Source of the DNA: Sternotherus odoratus
Taxonomy: Eukaryota > Chordata > Testudines > Kinosternidae
Length of the DNA stretch: 64,000 nucleotides
Assembly (NCBI GenBank): GCA_032164245.1
Contig: JAVMKO010000003.1
Location: 70,874,390 to 70,938,389 of the forward strand
Direction: 5' to 3'
Shown one piece after another: positions 13,101 through 22,378 of this stretch. Numbering within the stretch: position 1 is the first letter of the stretch; each line of letters begins with the position of its first letter. The notes beneath the pieces are model-generated. The model saw nothing but the letters and a program-made list of their open reading frames with translations, was not told the DNA's origin and ran no database searches. The position numbers and the translations under genes are program-made.

Positions 13101-16100
13101 GAGATTGTATCTCATCTCTCCCGGTACAAGAGGGAAGGGGGGGGGGGGGAGTGAAACAGTGTCTGAGTGTCCTGATCTCTCAGGGAGGGGGAGTTTGGGG
13201 TGTTCATGTGCCCCTCTCCAGGGTCTTGGAGATTCACATGAATGGTGGCAGCGGGACCGCAATCCCTAACTGGTAAAGTGTGGGTTTTGGGGGGGAAAAG
13301 ATTTAACTTAGGCTGGGAAAGTAGCTTACAGTTAAGTGGTCATAGGAGAGACCCCCCCCCCCATTTCTACCCTAGTGGTTAGAGGGGGGGGGGAGGAAGT
13401 TCTCTCTTCACAATCTCAGTTTGGAGAGGCGTACTACTTGCTGCAAAAGATATTGATATTAATGGCAGAAAAATACAATTTTTCCCAGATCTTATTCCTT
13501 TTACTCAGACCAGAGGAAAATCATTTAAGAAAATGTCCTTAGATGAAAGGGTAGATTTGGTGATCTTATTTTCATCAAGGTACTATTGATTTTATCAGAA
13601 GTTCTGTATCTTCTGGGTCATGAGAGAATCAAGGCTGGCATTTGAGAGAGACCTCTCCCTTTTCCCGATGAACAAATTACTGAGTGGAGAGGAAATGGGA
13701 GAGGGATCAGTCGCATGGCCTAGCTCAGTATTTGATAATTTATTACACACTTATGTGCATTGTAGGAAATTTGAATGATTTTAAATATTTCTAACCTTCA
13801 TCACGCAATGCATCAATTAGGGCAAGCCACGGTACGAAGAGTATGACTCCTGAAGAGATCTTAGAAATTTATGGCAGGAGGGAATGGAAACACTTCAAAA
13901 CATTCAGTGGAATGATTTCCCGTTCAGGTAAATATAAACAATTTCTTTACCTGAGACTTCATGAACCCGGAAACTGTTCTGGCTACTGCAATACTTGCTG
14001 CTGTTATGCAGTTTTTCCTTTAAACACTTAAAATATTGTTAAATTAGAAAAATGTAGATGATGGGTGTCTTAGGGATTGCTAAAGAGTTATGTAGTTTTT
14101 CACCTTTAATTCTCAGGTTCATACTGAGTCTGTCAGCAATGAACAGAAGTTGTTAAATTGACTGCTCTTTGCCCCATGTGAAACAAGTTGGTGGTCTAGT
14201 TTTGGTTGTAAAGCTTTCTTTTGGTAGATATTCCTTGGAGAAATACACTTTGAAGTATTTCGCTGGAACCAGCGAAGTGGGTACTAGCCCATGAAAGCTT
14301 ATGCTTCAGTACTTTTGGTAGTCTTTAAGGTGCCACAGGACTCTGTCGCTATTCCAAGTTTTGTTCATTGCTGACTAATTACCCTGGACTCTCTGTCATT
14401 GACAGACTCTAAGTATAAATGTATGGACTGAATGGACTCGGAAGACTGAAATACTCTCTTCTCCGTGGGGGGTGCTTTTTTTCCCCATCTCAAGAGGGAA
14501 ACTTGCATTCATACCCTTTACCTATTCTGTGGATAAATAAGGGACTTCAGTCTTTACAGTCATCTATAATGTACACAGAGGTTTAATGCTCTGATACATT
14601 TTTTATTAATTAAAAAATAAAATAAACTTGGCCTCCTTCGGAAGCACTGATTTCATACAAAATACATAAGGATTTAAAAATGTTTAAGTCAATAAAATGT
14701 TTGCAGGATGAGGGTCATTATTTGATTCATAGCTTTACTCTTGGTTACTTCCATTGAACTATATAGATAACTACCCACATTGGGTAGTTATGTCTGCAGG
14801 AGTAGAGACCTGCCCCTCTACAAGGCACAACATGGAACTCAGCCCCAAAAATGGGATTTTGGTGTCTTCAGGCCACCTTTGCACCTTGAATATTCTGGAC
14901 TGCTCTGAGGGGTGGGGAGTCCCCCAGTATACTTAGTCCCAGATTCTTGTCTGAGTTACAGCAGGCTGACCTATGGGTCACAGTGCTGCCTGGAATCTCC
15001 AAAGCACTGTAGCCTGCAGTCTTGCTCCTAACATGCTCCTACACCAGGACTTGTGAGGAGGTTCACAAAAGGAAGCCTTCTGACTGTCTTCCTCAGTTCT
15101 ACACTGTGGAAATCTTCCCCCAGAAGGACTCATCAATATTTTTGGAGCCCCATTGCATGATTCTGGCCCTTTTTACCTGAGCTGTTGAGGATCTCATCCA
15201 GAGGCTTTATATTTATTTTAAATGCCAGTAATTTGCTATAGAGTAGCAATTTTCTGTCGACAATAGAATGATGGCCAGAAAAAAAAGTCTCACGAAAAAG
15301 GTAACATGATAGTAGATTTGCCGATGGCCAATATCCAATCCCAGTAAAAACACAATGGGAACTTTAAAATTAACCATTTAAGCAGACTTTTTTCCCCAAT
15401 TAAAATATACACCATAGTTTAAAACAACTTTTCATTTTATTTTGCAGCTAAATATTATTGCTATGATAATTATTTTGACCTGCCAGGAGCCCTTCTTTGT
15501 GCAAGGATTGTGGATTGTTTAGACAAGGTAAGAGCTACATAATTTCAAGCTCAATTAATCAAGAAGAAAAATATTGCTATTCGCTTTATTCTTTTCCTTT
15601 CTGTGCTCATCTCTCTTCCCTCCCTTCCCTAAACACACACAGTACCATGTCCACTAATGAATTGTCTTTTCACTTATACTAAGAAGTGAAATATAAATTG
15701 TGTTGGAGCTTTTGTATTCTACTAAAACAATCAGGATAAATAATGGTCAAAATATACTCCATCTCCACCAGAGGGCACAAAGAGCTAGCATAAGAATAGT
15801 TAAGTGCTTGCCTGCCTTAGTCTTTCTTAGGGCATGTCTTCACTACCACTTTAATTCGACCTTAACGACATTAGGTCGAATTAAATGTGTACCTGTCTTC
15901 ACATACATGCCCTTAAAGTCTATTTAAAGGGCCCTCAAAATCGAATTTGTAACTCCTGCCTGACGAGAGAAGTAAGGCTAAAATCGACTTCTCTACGTCT
16001 ATTGTGAGGCAGTGAAGAGGCATCTGAAGTTAAACCTCCGAGCAGCCCCGCCCACCTTAACAGCCCCCCCCCCGCCCCCTGACTCCCCGCCTGAGGGGGG

Positions 16101-17303
16101 GGAGCCGTGCCGGGCTGCTTGAGCGAGCGGGTCAGCTGCTTGATCAATTTCAGGTGAAATTGACTAGGCAGCTCACCCCCTCGCTCAAGCAGCCCGCCGG
16201 CTCCCCCCCCTCGGGTAGGGGGGTTCGGCGGGGGTGCTGTTCAGGTGGGCGGGGGGGGAGGGGCGGGGGGGCTGCTCGGGTGGGGGGCGGGGGGTCCGGG
16301 GCTGCTTGAGCAAGCCTGTCAGCTGCCTAGTCAGTTTCACCTGAAATTGACCAAGCAGCTGACCGGCTCGCTCAAGCAGCCCCTCGCCGGCTCCCCGCCC
16401 CCCCCCCCCCTTGGGCGGGGGGGGGGTGTCCGGCGGGGGTGCTGTTCAGGTGGGCAGGGGGGGGGGCGGGGGGCTGCTCTGGTGGGGGGCGGGGGGTCCG
16501 GGGCTGCTTGAGCAAGCCTGTCAGCTGCCTAGTCATTTTCACCTGAAATTGACCAAGCAGCTGACCAGCTCGCTCAAGCAGCCCCGCGCTGGCTCCCCCC
16601 CCCCCCCACTCGGGCTGGCGGGGGGGGGGGATGTCCGGCGGGGGGGCTGTTCAGGCGAGCGGGGGGGTCCGCGGGGCTGCTTGGGGGGGGTCCAGCATGC
16701 ATTGCACCCCCCCCCCAAGATTTTTCACACCCCTGAACGATGTAGTTATTTTTCACACCCCTGAACGATGTAGTTATTTTTCACACCCCTGAATGATGTA
16801 GTTATACTGATAGGTCTGGTCTACCTTAAAGACCTGTAACTCAGAAGGGGATGGCAATGCTGAGCAATGCCTAAATACCTTTAAAAATCTGGACCTGAGT
16901 GACTTGTGTAAGATGGCACACAGTCTGTGGCAGAACCAGCTGCTGGACCCTGATCTTGTGACTCTCAAGTAGGATGACCAGATGTCCTAATTTTACAGGG
17001 ACAGTCCTGATTTTTGGGTCTTTTTCTTATATAGGCTCCTATAACTCTCCATCCCATCCCAACTTTTCACACTTGCTGTCTGCTTACAGTAGTCTCAAGC
17101 CATAACACTTTGCTTTCAAATAATTGTTGTTTATTAATTACCTTCACTTTATATGCTCATGTAAAAACTGATACCTGACATGCTCGTGGTGTGCGTGTTT
17201 ATTTATTTATTACTCTTGCAGCATGACAGACAGACAAAATACAACTTTTGGAAAGATGTGATTTCTGCTATACAGCATAACTATAGAACCTCAGCTTTTA
17301 AAG
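3719..17303 (+). CDS. NT5DC1: NT5DC1, 5'-nucleotidase domain-containing protein 1, exons 1-6 (gene continues past the window)
   Basis: Join of 3719-3811, 7315-7406, 11446-11517, 13821-13927, 15448-15527 and 17222-17303: 526 coding bases, or 175 codons plus one base. NT5DC1 belongs to the HAD-superfamily cytosolic 5'-nucleotidase-like (NT5DC) proteins; its substrate is not well established. Visible in the sequence: the HAD motif I DxDxT (residues 16-20, D16 as predicted nucleophile) in GFDLDHTLCRY, then family-typical stretches such as YDKELL, LALDLEDGNFLKLAGDGT, EWKHF, YYCYDNYFDLPGALLCAR and FWKDVISAIQHNY. Every exon has AG/GT borders and the phases fit (0, 2, 2, 1, 0, 1). The family is about 455 residues long, so roughly 280 C-terminal residues lie beyond 64000. 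No further exon was found between 17304 and 64000. COL10A1 sits antisense in intron 6. Family assignment is certain; enzymatic activity is inferred. Confidence 0.96.
4440..5290. repeat. MITE fragments in NT5DC1 intron 1
   Basis: Two pieces. 4440-4720 resembles a GC-rich turtle interspersed repeat. 4800-5290 resembles the AGGTGTACACTAC / GGTCAATTTA Harbinger-like family and contains GGGGTGTGAAAAATCCACAC and GAGCAATGTAGTTATTTCA, motifs that recur at 16723-16806. No intact ends. Confidence 0.4.
5695..6342. mobile_element. PIF/Harbinger-like MITE
   Basis: Flanked by TTA on both sides (5695-5697 and 6340-6342). Left end AGCCTGGTCTGTGCTATAG, right end AGTATAAACATTCCC, imperfect inverted repeats typical of the 'TCTACACTA' MITEs. 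The interior holds a perfect 16-bp hairpin (arms 5924-5939 and 5953-5968) and a GC-rich core (5995-6280) with no credible gene. Confidence 0.6.
6343..7314. other. NT5DC1 intron 1, 3' part
   Basis: AT-rich, with a C-rich run at about 6864-6888. No further feature seen. Confidence 0.5.
7315..7406 (+). CDS. NT5DC1: NT5DC1 coding exon 2
   Basis: 92 bp, acceptor TTTATAG at 7308-7314, donor GTAAGT at 7407. Starts in phase 0 with LIYDSFAHYLVAEKCYDKEL and ends inside the Cys codon of SWDFC. Exon size and phase match the next exon. Confidence 0.94.
8130..9828 (-). mobile_element. Tx1-like LINE, 5'-truncated copy
   Basis: The minus-strand frame 9744-9130 (204 residues) contains SWRLLHGAVSTGVYLARFLP followed by CPFCGVREDLAHAYLEC, a zinc-binding C-terminal region of LINE reverse transcriptases (zf-RVT type, as in Tx1-like elements). 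Downstream of its stop (9130 to about 8130) is a GC-rich 3'UTR-like segment. The start is truncated, as in most LINE insertions. The GC content contrasts sharply with the surrounding intron. Confidence 0.65.
9829..10982. other. NT5DC1 intron 2, unremarkable; (GT)n at 10264-10320
   Basis: Apart from an interrupted GT microsatellite, I see nothing I can name. Confidence 0.5.
10983..11297. mobile_element. pogo/Tigger-like MITE
   Basis: Left end TACAGTAGATTCTCCATTAT, right end ATAATTTGAGAGTCTACTGT, forming terminal inverted repeats of roughly 20 bp. The target TA is intact on the left and TT on the right. Internal TTAACCAGGAT motifs repeat. The 61-residue frame inside is not a gene. Confidence 0.7.
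11446..11517 (+). CDS. NT5DC1: NT5DC1 coding exon 3
   Basis: 72 bp after a T-rich tract and TTTAG acceptor, donor GTAATA at 11518. Encodes CKGLALDLEDGNFLKLAGDG and then TIL, leaving AG to be completed by exon 4 as an Arg codon. Confidence 0.94.
12411..12515 (+). mobile_element. LINE-derived fragment
   Basis: Contains GCCATACTGGGTCAGACCAG and CCCAGTACCCTGTCTTCAGA, a segment common in turtle and bird retroposons. Short and truncated. Confidence 0.5.
12646..13238 (+). mobile_element. LTR of a retroelement (probable 5' LTR)
   Basis: Starts TG (TGTTGGGGGTTAACTGG) and ends CA just before a primer-binding-site-like sequence. Inside, in the right order, are a TATA-like TTTATAT near 12915 and ATTAAA at 12960. 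Consistent with U3-R-U5 of an old endogenous retrovirus or Gypsy-type element. No second LTR and no intact gene follow. Confidence 0.5.
13243..13254 (+). other. Primer binding site, tRNA-Leu-like
   Basis: TGGTGGCAGCGG, complementary to the CCGCTGCCACCA 3' end of several vertebrate tRNA-Leu species, four bases after the CA end of the LTR. The match stops after 12 bases. Confidence 0.5.
13255..13700 (+). other. Possible retroelement leader, decayed
   Basis: G-rich and C-rich runs followed by AT-rich sequence. It may be leader and start of a decayed gag region, but no domain is recognisable and the only frame (13336-13542) is 68 residues. Confidence 0.25.
13821..13927 (+). CDS. NT5DC1: NT5DC1 coding exon 4
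   Basis: 107 bp, acceptor AATTAG, donor GTAAAT at 13928. Encodes ASHGTKSMTPEEILEIYGRR followed by EWKHFKTFSGMISRS. Ends with one base of the next codon. Confidence 0.93.
14226..14356 (+). mobile_element. SINE 3' tail
   Basis: CGAAGTGGGTACTAGCCCAT, GAAAGCTTATGCTTCAGTAC and TTTAAGGTGCCACAGGACTC: the second subfamily of the turtle SINE, also present as both arms of the palindrome at 40848-41153. Confidence 0.75.
14357..15447. other. NT5DC1 intron 4, nothing recognised
   Basis: No repeat or gene that I can name. Confidence 0.5.
15448..15527 (+). CDS. NT5DC1: NT5DC1 coding exon 5
   Basis: 80 bp with a strong TTTTGCAG acceptor and GTAAGA donor at 15528. Encodes AKYYCYDNYFDLPGALLCAR and then IVDCLDK, ending in phase 0. 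Confidence 0.94.
16080..16700. repeat. Tandem array, unit about 190-200 bp, with internal palindrome
   Basis: GGGCTGCTTGAGC recurs at about 16112, 16299 and 16501, and a degraded copy at about 16672. Each unit contains an imperfect stem: GCTGCTTGAGC on one side, GCTCAAGCAGC on the other, with CAGCTGCCTAGTCA and TTCACCTGAAATTGACCAAG between. Long G and C homopolymer runs alternate with the stems. Confidence 0.7.
16723..16806 (+). repeat. 28-bp tandem repeat, three copies
   Basis: TTTTTCACACCCCTGAACGA followed by TGTAGTTA is repeated three times with one or two changes. Confidence 0.85.
16971..17093 (+). mobile_element. Short MITE, TAGGGTGACCAGATGTCC family
   Basis: Starts TAGGATGACCAGATGTCC, contains GACAGTCCTGATTTTTGGGT and ends with CTTGCTGTCTG...TACAGTAG. 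A better preserved copy is at 57499-57641. Ends here are decayed. Confidence 0.55.
17222..17303 (+). CDS. NT5DC1: NT5DC1 coding exon 6
   Basis: 82 bp, acceptor CTTGCAG ending at 17221. Encodes HDRQTKYNFWKDVISAIQHN and then YRTSAFK. Two donors are possible: GTAGGT at 17304, which keeps the family's phase (one base of the next codon), and GTGAGT at 17308, four bases further. I choose the first. Confidence 0.92.
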
Positions 17304-17304
17304 G

Positions 17305-19332
17305 TAGGTGAGTTAATTCAAGACAAGCTTACAGTAGGCTGAAAATATATATAGGCTTGGCAGGATTAAATGTTTATTTTTTAAATAATTTCTCCAGATA
17401 ATATCAGTGGTTTTTTTTTAAGATTCTTTTAAAGAAGTTGTGCAAAGTTGTGGGTTTTAGGCATTTTTATCCATATCTGTTTACATTTTCATACTTGCAG
17501 AAATTATGGGGAATCAGACAATTCTTTAAAGGCAGTAGATGTTGAGATTCAAAAGTTAAAGCTCTATAGCTTTTACATCACAAATTGTCAACATCACGTG
17601 TAAAAACCTATAAAGTAAATATTCATAATCAGTCTCTACATTCTCAAGCAGCATTTTACTTACTTTGCCTGTCTATAAATTTAGATTTTCATCAGTGGAA
17701 ATATTTTTTCATAGGTTTGTGTCTGTATTGGGAAATTGACATTTCCTGACATTTACCAATAAAAAAATCTAATCTGTCCAAGACTATTTATATTATTTAC
17801 TATTTATATATTTACTGAAGCAGAAACTTTGTTCCTCAAATTGATCCTCGTTAGAAATAAAAATGTATTCCATGCATGTTCACTATTTCAGTGTAACTCT
17901 GAACACTCTAACTGCCTTCTGTTTAAGTATTTTGATGGATCTCTCAACGCTTTTGAGGTGCTGCATTATTGGGACTTAGTCAGTTGTTTTCTTCTTTTTT
18001 TGTCATGTTTGGAGGAGTAGGGGTGAAAGGTAGAATGGAATACTGTCATTTGTGTATTCACATTGTGTACAAATATGTTCCTGCATTAACTATTGTTTTT
18101 AGCAAGACCAAAAAAAAGAGGCAAAATATGAAGGGAATATTCAGCAAATCAAGTTATTTGATTGAACACTGAACATTCTTACCCCTCTAATTTTGCCTGG
18201 AATTACTTATATGGTGATGCTGTTTCTCTGAAAGATTATTATTCAATTTTCTTTTTAATAAGATGATGGTTTTTATTAATAATTATAAATGCTATAATGC
18301 TGTGGTTCATATTTTTGGAACTGGAAGGTATGCTGTTCTGTAGTATAGACAGTTTTGATTTGTGAAATGAGGTAGATAGTTTTCTACTGACTTTTAATTG
18401 ATGTGTATGACTATATCTGCTTAGAATAGATTTCTTGGGTCTATTGAATGGGTGGGTACATTAAGCCAAAATATTTTTGGCTACATATAGCTTTTTAAAG
18501 GATTGTGTAAAATTAAATTATACATTGAAAATATAATAGTTTTACTTCTTTGTTGGTACTTATGTTACTTCAGTATTTAGTTGCTGGGTAGAGATGTGGC
18601 TTAGTGTTTGTCAGAACATAGAGGGGTTTATTAGAAATATACGGTACTTTATTTTAAAATATTCTCAACTAGTTTTAAAAATGTCTACTTTAATGAGGTT
18701 CTAAACAAAACAACTGTTTAGTTTTGCAAGTGGATAATACCAGAATGTATTTCACAAATAATGACCATATGTTCATAAAGATACCTTTCTATATTATCTA
18801 TTTTATATTTTCCATTGGGTGCATGGTGTGATACTGGGAATTTGTGAAAACCTTTAGGGAATCAAGGAAATCTTCATTCAAATACATTATTTTCTACAAT
18901 GAATGATCTGGCTAACACATAGGAAAAAAATACACTTTTTATTAGCTGTTGTACTTCTGCAGAATTTGCATTAAGACTCTTGAATTGCACAAGGTTTTGC
19001 TTCTAATGGTGGTGTTTATGTAAATTTATGTGCAGTAGAACTGCTGTAGATAGCACTGAGCTGCACACATAAGGCCAAATTTCCAACTTGATCTCCAAAA
19101 TCGTGCCTGCAAGTTACAAATAGCAAATAGCTATTTGTATATGAAGGGGAGGTGGGGAGTCTGTGTACAACAGATTAATGTACATAATTTGTGACTGAAA
19201 GCTTGTTCCTTCATAATCCTATCAGTGTCATGTGTGAACTAAAATAAACACTACTTCTCTTTTACAACAGTCCAAGGAGGACTGGTGTCTTAATTTAAAT
19301 GAAATAAATTTAAGGCCCCCAATGAATTTATT
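17305..19332. other. NT5DC1 intron 6, nothing recognised
   Basis: AT-rich intron with no coding signal or repeat that I can name. Confidence 0.5.
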
Positions 19333-20294
19333 TTGAAGCACTTGGAGGAGAGGAAAGTAATTAGGAACAGTCAACATGGATTCACCATGGTCATGGTCAA
19401 GTCATGCCTGACCAATCTGATTGGCTCTGTAGCTATGGGGAAAGTGGTGGGTGTGATTATCTTGACTTTAGCAAAGCTGAGGGGAAAGGTAGATATGCTG
19501 CAAGGTAGGGATAGGGTCCAGAGTGACATAGACAAGTTGGAGGATTGGGCCAAAAGAAATCTGAGGTTCAAAAATGCCAAGTGCAGAGTCCTGCACTTAG
19601 GATGGAAGAATCCCATGCACTGCTACAGGCTGGGGAGTGTCTGGCTAAGATAAGGACCTGGGGATTACAATCGATGAGAAGTTGGATACGAGTCAATAGT
19701 ATGTCATTGTTGCCAAGAAGGCTAACTGCATATTGGGCTGCATTAGTAGAAGCATTGTCAGCAGATTAAGGGAAGTGATTATTCACCTCTATTCAGCACT
19801 GCTGCGGCCATATCTGGATGTGGATAAATTCGAAAGAGTCTAACAGAGGACAACGAAAATTATTAGGGGACTGGGGCCATATGACTTGTAAGGAGAGGAT
19901 GAGGGAACTGGTGGTGTTTAGTCTGCAGAAGAGAAGAATAAGGGGGATTTGATAGTAGCCTTCAACTACCTGAAGGGGGGGGGGCGTTGTAAAGAGGATG
20001 GAGCTCAGGTGTTTTCATTGGTCACAGATGACAGAAGCAGCAGCAGTGGTCTCAACTTGCAATGGAGGAGTCTAGGTTGGATATTAGGAAAAAATATTTC
20101 ACTAGGAGGGTGGTGAAGCACTGGAATGGGTTACCTAGGGCAGTGGTGGAATCTCCATCCTTAGCTTTTTTTAAGATCTGGCTTGACAAAGCCCTGGCTG
20201 GGATCATTTAATTGGAGTTCGTCCTGTTTGAGTGGGGGGTTGGATTAGATGACCTCCTGAGGTCTCTTCCAACTCTAATCTATGATTCTATGAA
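19333..20294 (+). mobile_element. CR1 LINE, 3' portion, internally deleted
   Basis: Decayed reverse transcriptase reading: HGFT..KSCLTNL, then a jump to the C-terminal part (KCRVLHLGWKNPMHCYRLGS). Downstream are the standard CR1 3' landmarks GGAGGGTGGTGAAGCACTGG, GGTTACCTAGGGCAGTGGTG and GATTAGATGACCTCCTGAGG, ending in the ATTCTATGA-type tail. The segment encoding the catalytic RT core after the first Asp motif is missing. Confidence 0.85.
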
Positions 20295-21814
20295 ATGGGT
20301 CAAAGGTATTAACATAACCCAGTTACCATCCAGCACTAAGTAGTGTTAAACAATGTCCAGGGTTTGGAAAATAGGGACCTCAGCCACTTAGTACCATGGC
20401 AAATACAGCATAAAAATATTTTTAACCTTTTTATTAAAGATATAGAGAAGAAGAAAAACCTGTAAAAGCATTTGAAATGTAAAGTATTAAGTAACACTTC
20501 TTATTCCCCCTCCCTATAGCAGGGACCTCTCACACCCAGTTTGACAGTCTCTTAGATGGTATCAAAGATGGTAGTAGCTGTTGTGGTGTGTGTGTGTGTG
20601 TGTGTTTAAATTAGAAGAGAAGAGATTGGTTGGAATAAGATGAAGTTATTTCTGTTAAAGTCGTATCTTGTTTAATCTCAGGTGATGTCTAGGATTTATT
20701 TGGAATGGATACAGGTGCTGATGTCATCTGGATCCTTTTCTGGCCCAGTCTGGTCAGGACATCCCCTGAGGATTAGAATGAAGAAGGTCTGGGATCCCAG
20801 GAGGTGTTGGGGGTGGCAGCCATGATGGTGACACTCCAGTTGTCTTTGTCTTGTCTTCCCTATTCCCCACCCTTCACAAAAAAAATTGGTTATTTTTTTA
20901 AGGATCCTCACAGAAAAGGTGGTTGGAAAAGCCCACCCTCATTATTTTGTCCTCTGTTTTGTCAAACTAGGCCTAATATCTGACACCAATTTTGGTTCAT
21001 TAATTTCTGGTTCCACATTTTCTGTTTATTGCCAAGTATAATTTTAACATAGCTGATCCATATCAGTAGGCCCTTTTTGTGTAAACTAATTGAGCTTTTC
21101 TGTCTGCTTTTTGTATCCTTTTCAAAATGTAAGTTTTTGATACCTTGCCAACAGCATCTGAAAGAATCCCTTTTAAAATTACTTCGTAGAATATATTTAA
21201 GAATATGTTGTCAGAATGATTGTTGCAAAATTCATGACTAGTTTAAAAGTATCTATGGCCATTTTGCTAGTTCAGGGTCATTAAGATTAATTTATTTAAT
21301 TAGGGGAAATGTATTAATTATATTTTTCACTTTGTAGAAGTAAGCAAAATAAAAAGTTTAAGAATTTTATTTTAACTTTCTAAAGCTTAAGGCAGTGATT
21401 TTTGAACATTTACACAGTGTGGACTAAAGATGGTTGAGAAAAATGGAAAAAAACCCTCACTTCTGTCTAAATTTTCCATGGTAAATTTTTATTTTGGCCA
21501 AAATCCAAAATACTTCAGTTCTGAAATCCCTGACCATTGTGTATCATGGAAGATGTAGTCTAGAGGTAAACCTATCCCACAGAGGAGAATGAGGACATAA
21601 GACAACTTGACTACAAATCCCATGAGGCATTCTGGCCTCTTTTACAGTATTTCAGTTTTCATTTTTTTTTTTTAATTGAAAAAGTAAATTTTCAGTGGGA
21701 AGCAAACCTTGTGAACACTTTTGCTTAAGTGATGGGAAACTTTCCACCAGCCCTAACATGGAACACAGTTTAATTCGTAAAGCACCTTGAGGACTGATTT
21801 CTGGGTACTTTCAG
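20295..21814. other. NT5DC1 intron 6, nothing recognised
   Basis: (TG)n at about 20584-20605. Otherwise I see only AT-rich unclassified DNA; 21530-21650 contains a possible old MITE (CATGGAAGATGTAGTCTAG and CTACAAATCCCATGAGGCAT). Confidence 0.45.
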
Positions 21815-22378
21815 AGGTAAAAGTAAGCCGGTCCGGTCTGGTGTATTGGCAAGAGCTGGTACACAGCCAACCGTACCAGCAGAGGACAGCTTCCCCAGGC
21901 CAGTGATTTAAAGGCAGCAGCCGGAACCCCAGGCCCTTTAAATTGCCACCGGAGCCCCAGGGCAGTGGCGGTGATTTAAAGGGCAGGAGGCTCCACTGTG
22001 GTAGCAGTGGCTGGAGCATCGGACCTTTTAAATTACCTCCAGAGCCCTGCTACAGGAGCTGTGGGGTAACGATGGTGGCCCAGGGCTCTGGCCGTGATTA
22101 GAAGGGCCCAGGGCTCCTGGCTGCCACTACCGCAGTGGAGCCCCTGGCCCTTTAAATTGCTGTCCGAGCCCTGGGACTCCCGGCCTCCACTGCAGCTACC
22201 ACTATCATGGGTCTCTGGAAGCGATTTAAAGAGCCTAGGGCTCCCAACCACTGCTCCCGCAGCTGGAGCCCCAGGCCCTTTAAATCTCGGTTTAAAGCCC
22301 TGCCCCTTCCAGCTGAGGCCCCAGCCGTCTGCTCAGGGCACCGGTGTACCAGTAAGTCGTTTGTTACTTTCACCCTGG
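21813..22378. mobile_element. Repeat with minisatellite of CCCTTTAAATTGC units
   Basis: Ends are roughly inverted: AGGTAAAAGTAAGCCGGT on the left, GTTACTTTCACC on the right. The interior is a degenerate minisatellite in which GCCCTTTAAAT and its complement ATTTAAAGGGC alternate with GC-rich GAGCCC/GGGCTC blocks, in both orientations. Small frames on both strands are spurious. Confidence 0.6.

Larger units (their letters stand above)
15828..16840. mobile_element. Harbinger-like MITE with expanded GC-rich minisatellite
   Basis: Begins with TTAGGGCATGTCTTCACTAC and contains AATTCGACCTTAACGACATT, shared with the Harbinger-like family, then changes into a GC-rich tandem array. The right side ends near GATAGGTCTGGTCTACC (about 16809-16825), which looks like the inverse end. 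Open frames in the array are low-complexity and not genes. Confidence 0.5.

Noticed and set aside
16723..16806. CRISPR-like regular repeat (28-bp unit, three copies)
   Set aside because: Units are directly adjacent with no spacers, inside a vertebrate MITE; this is a simple tandem repeat.
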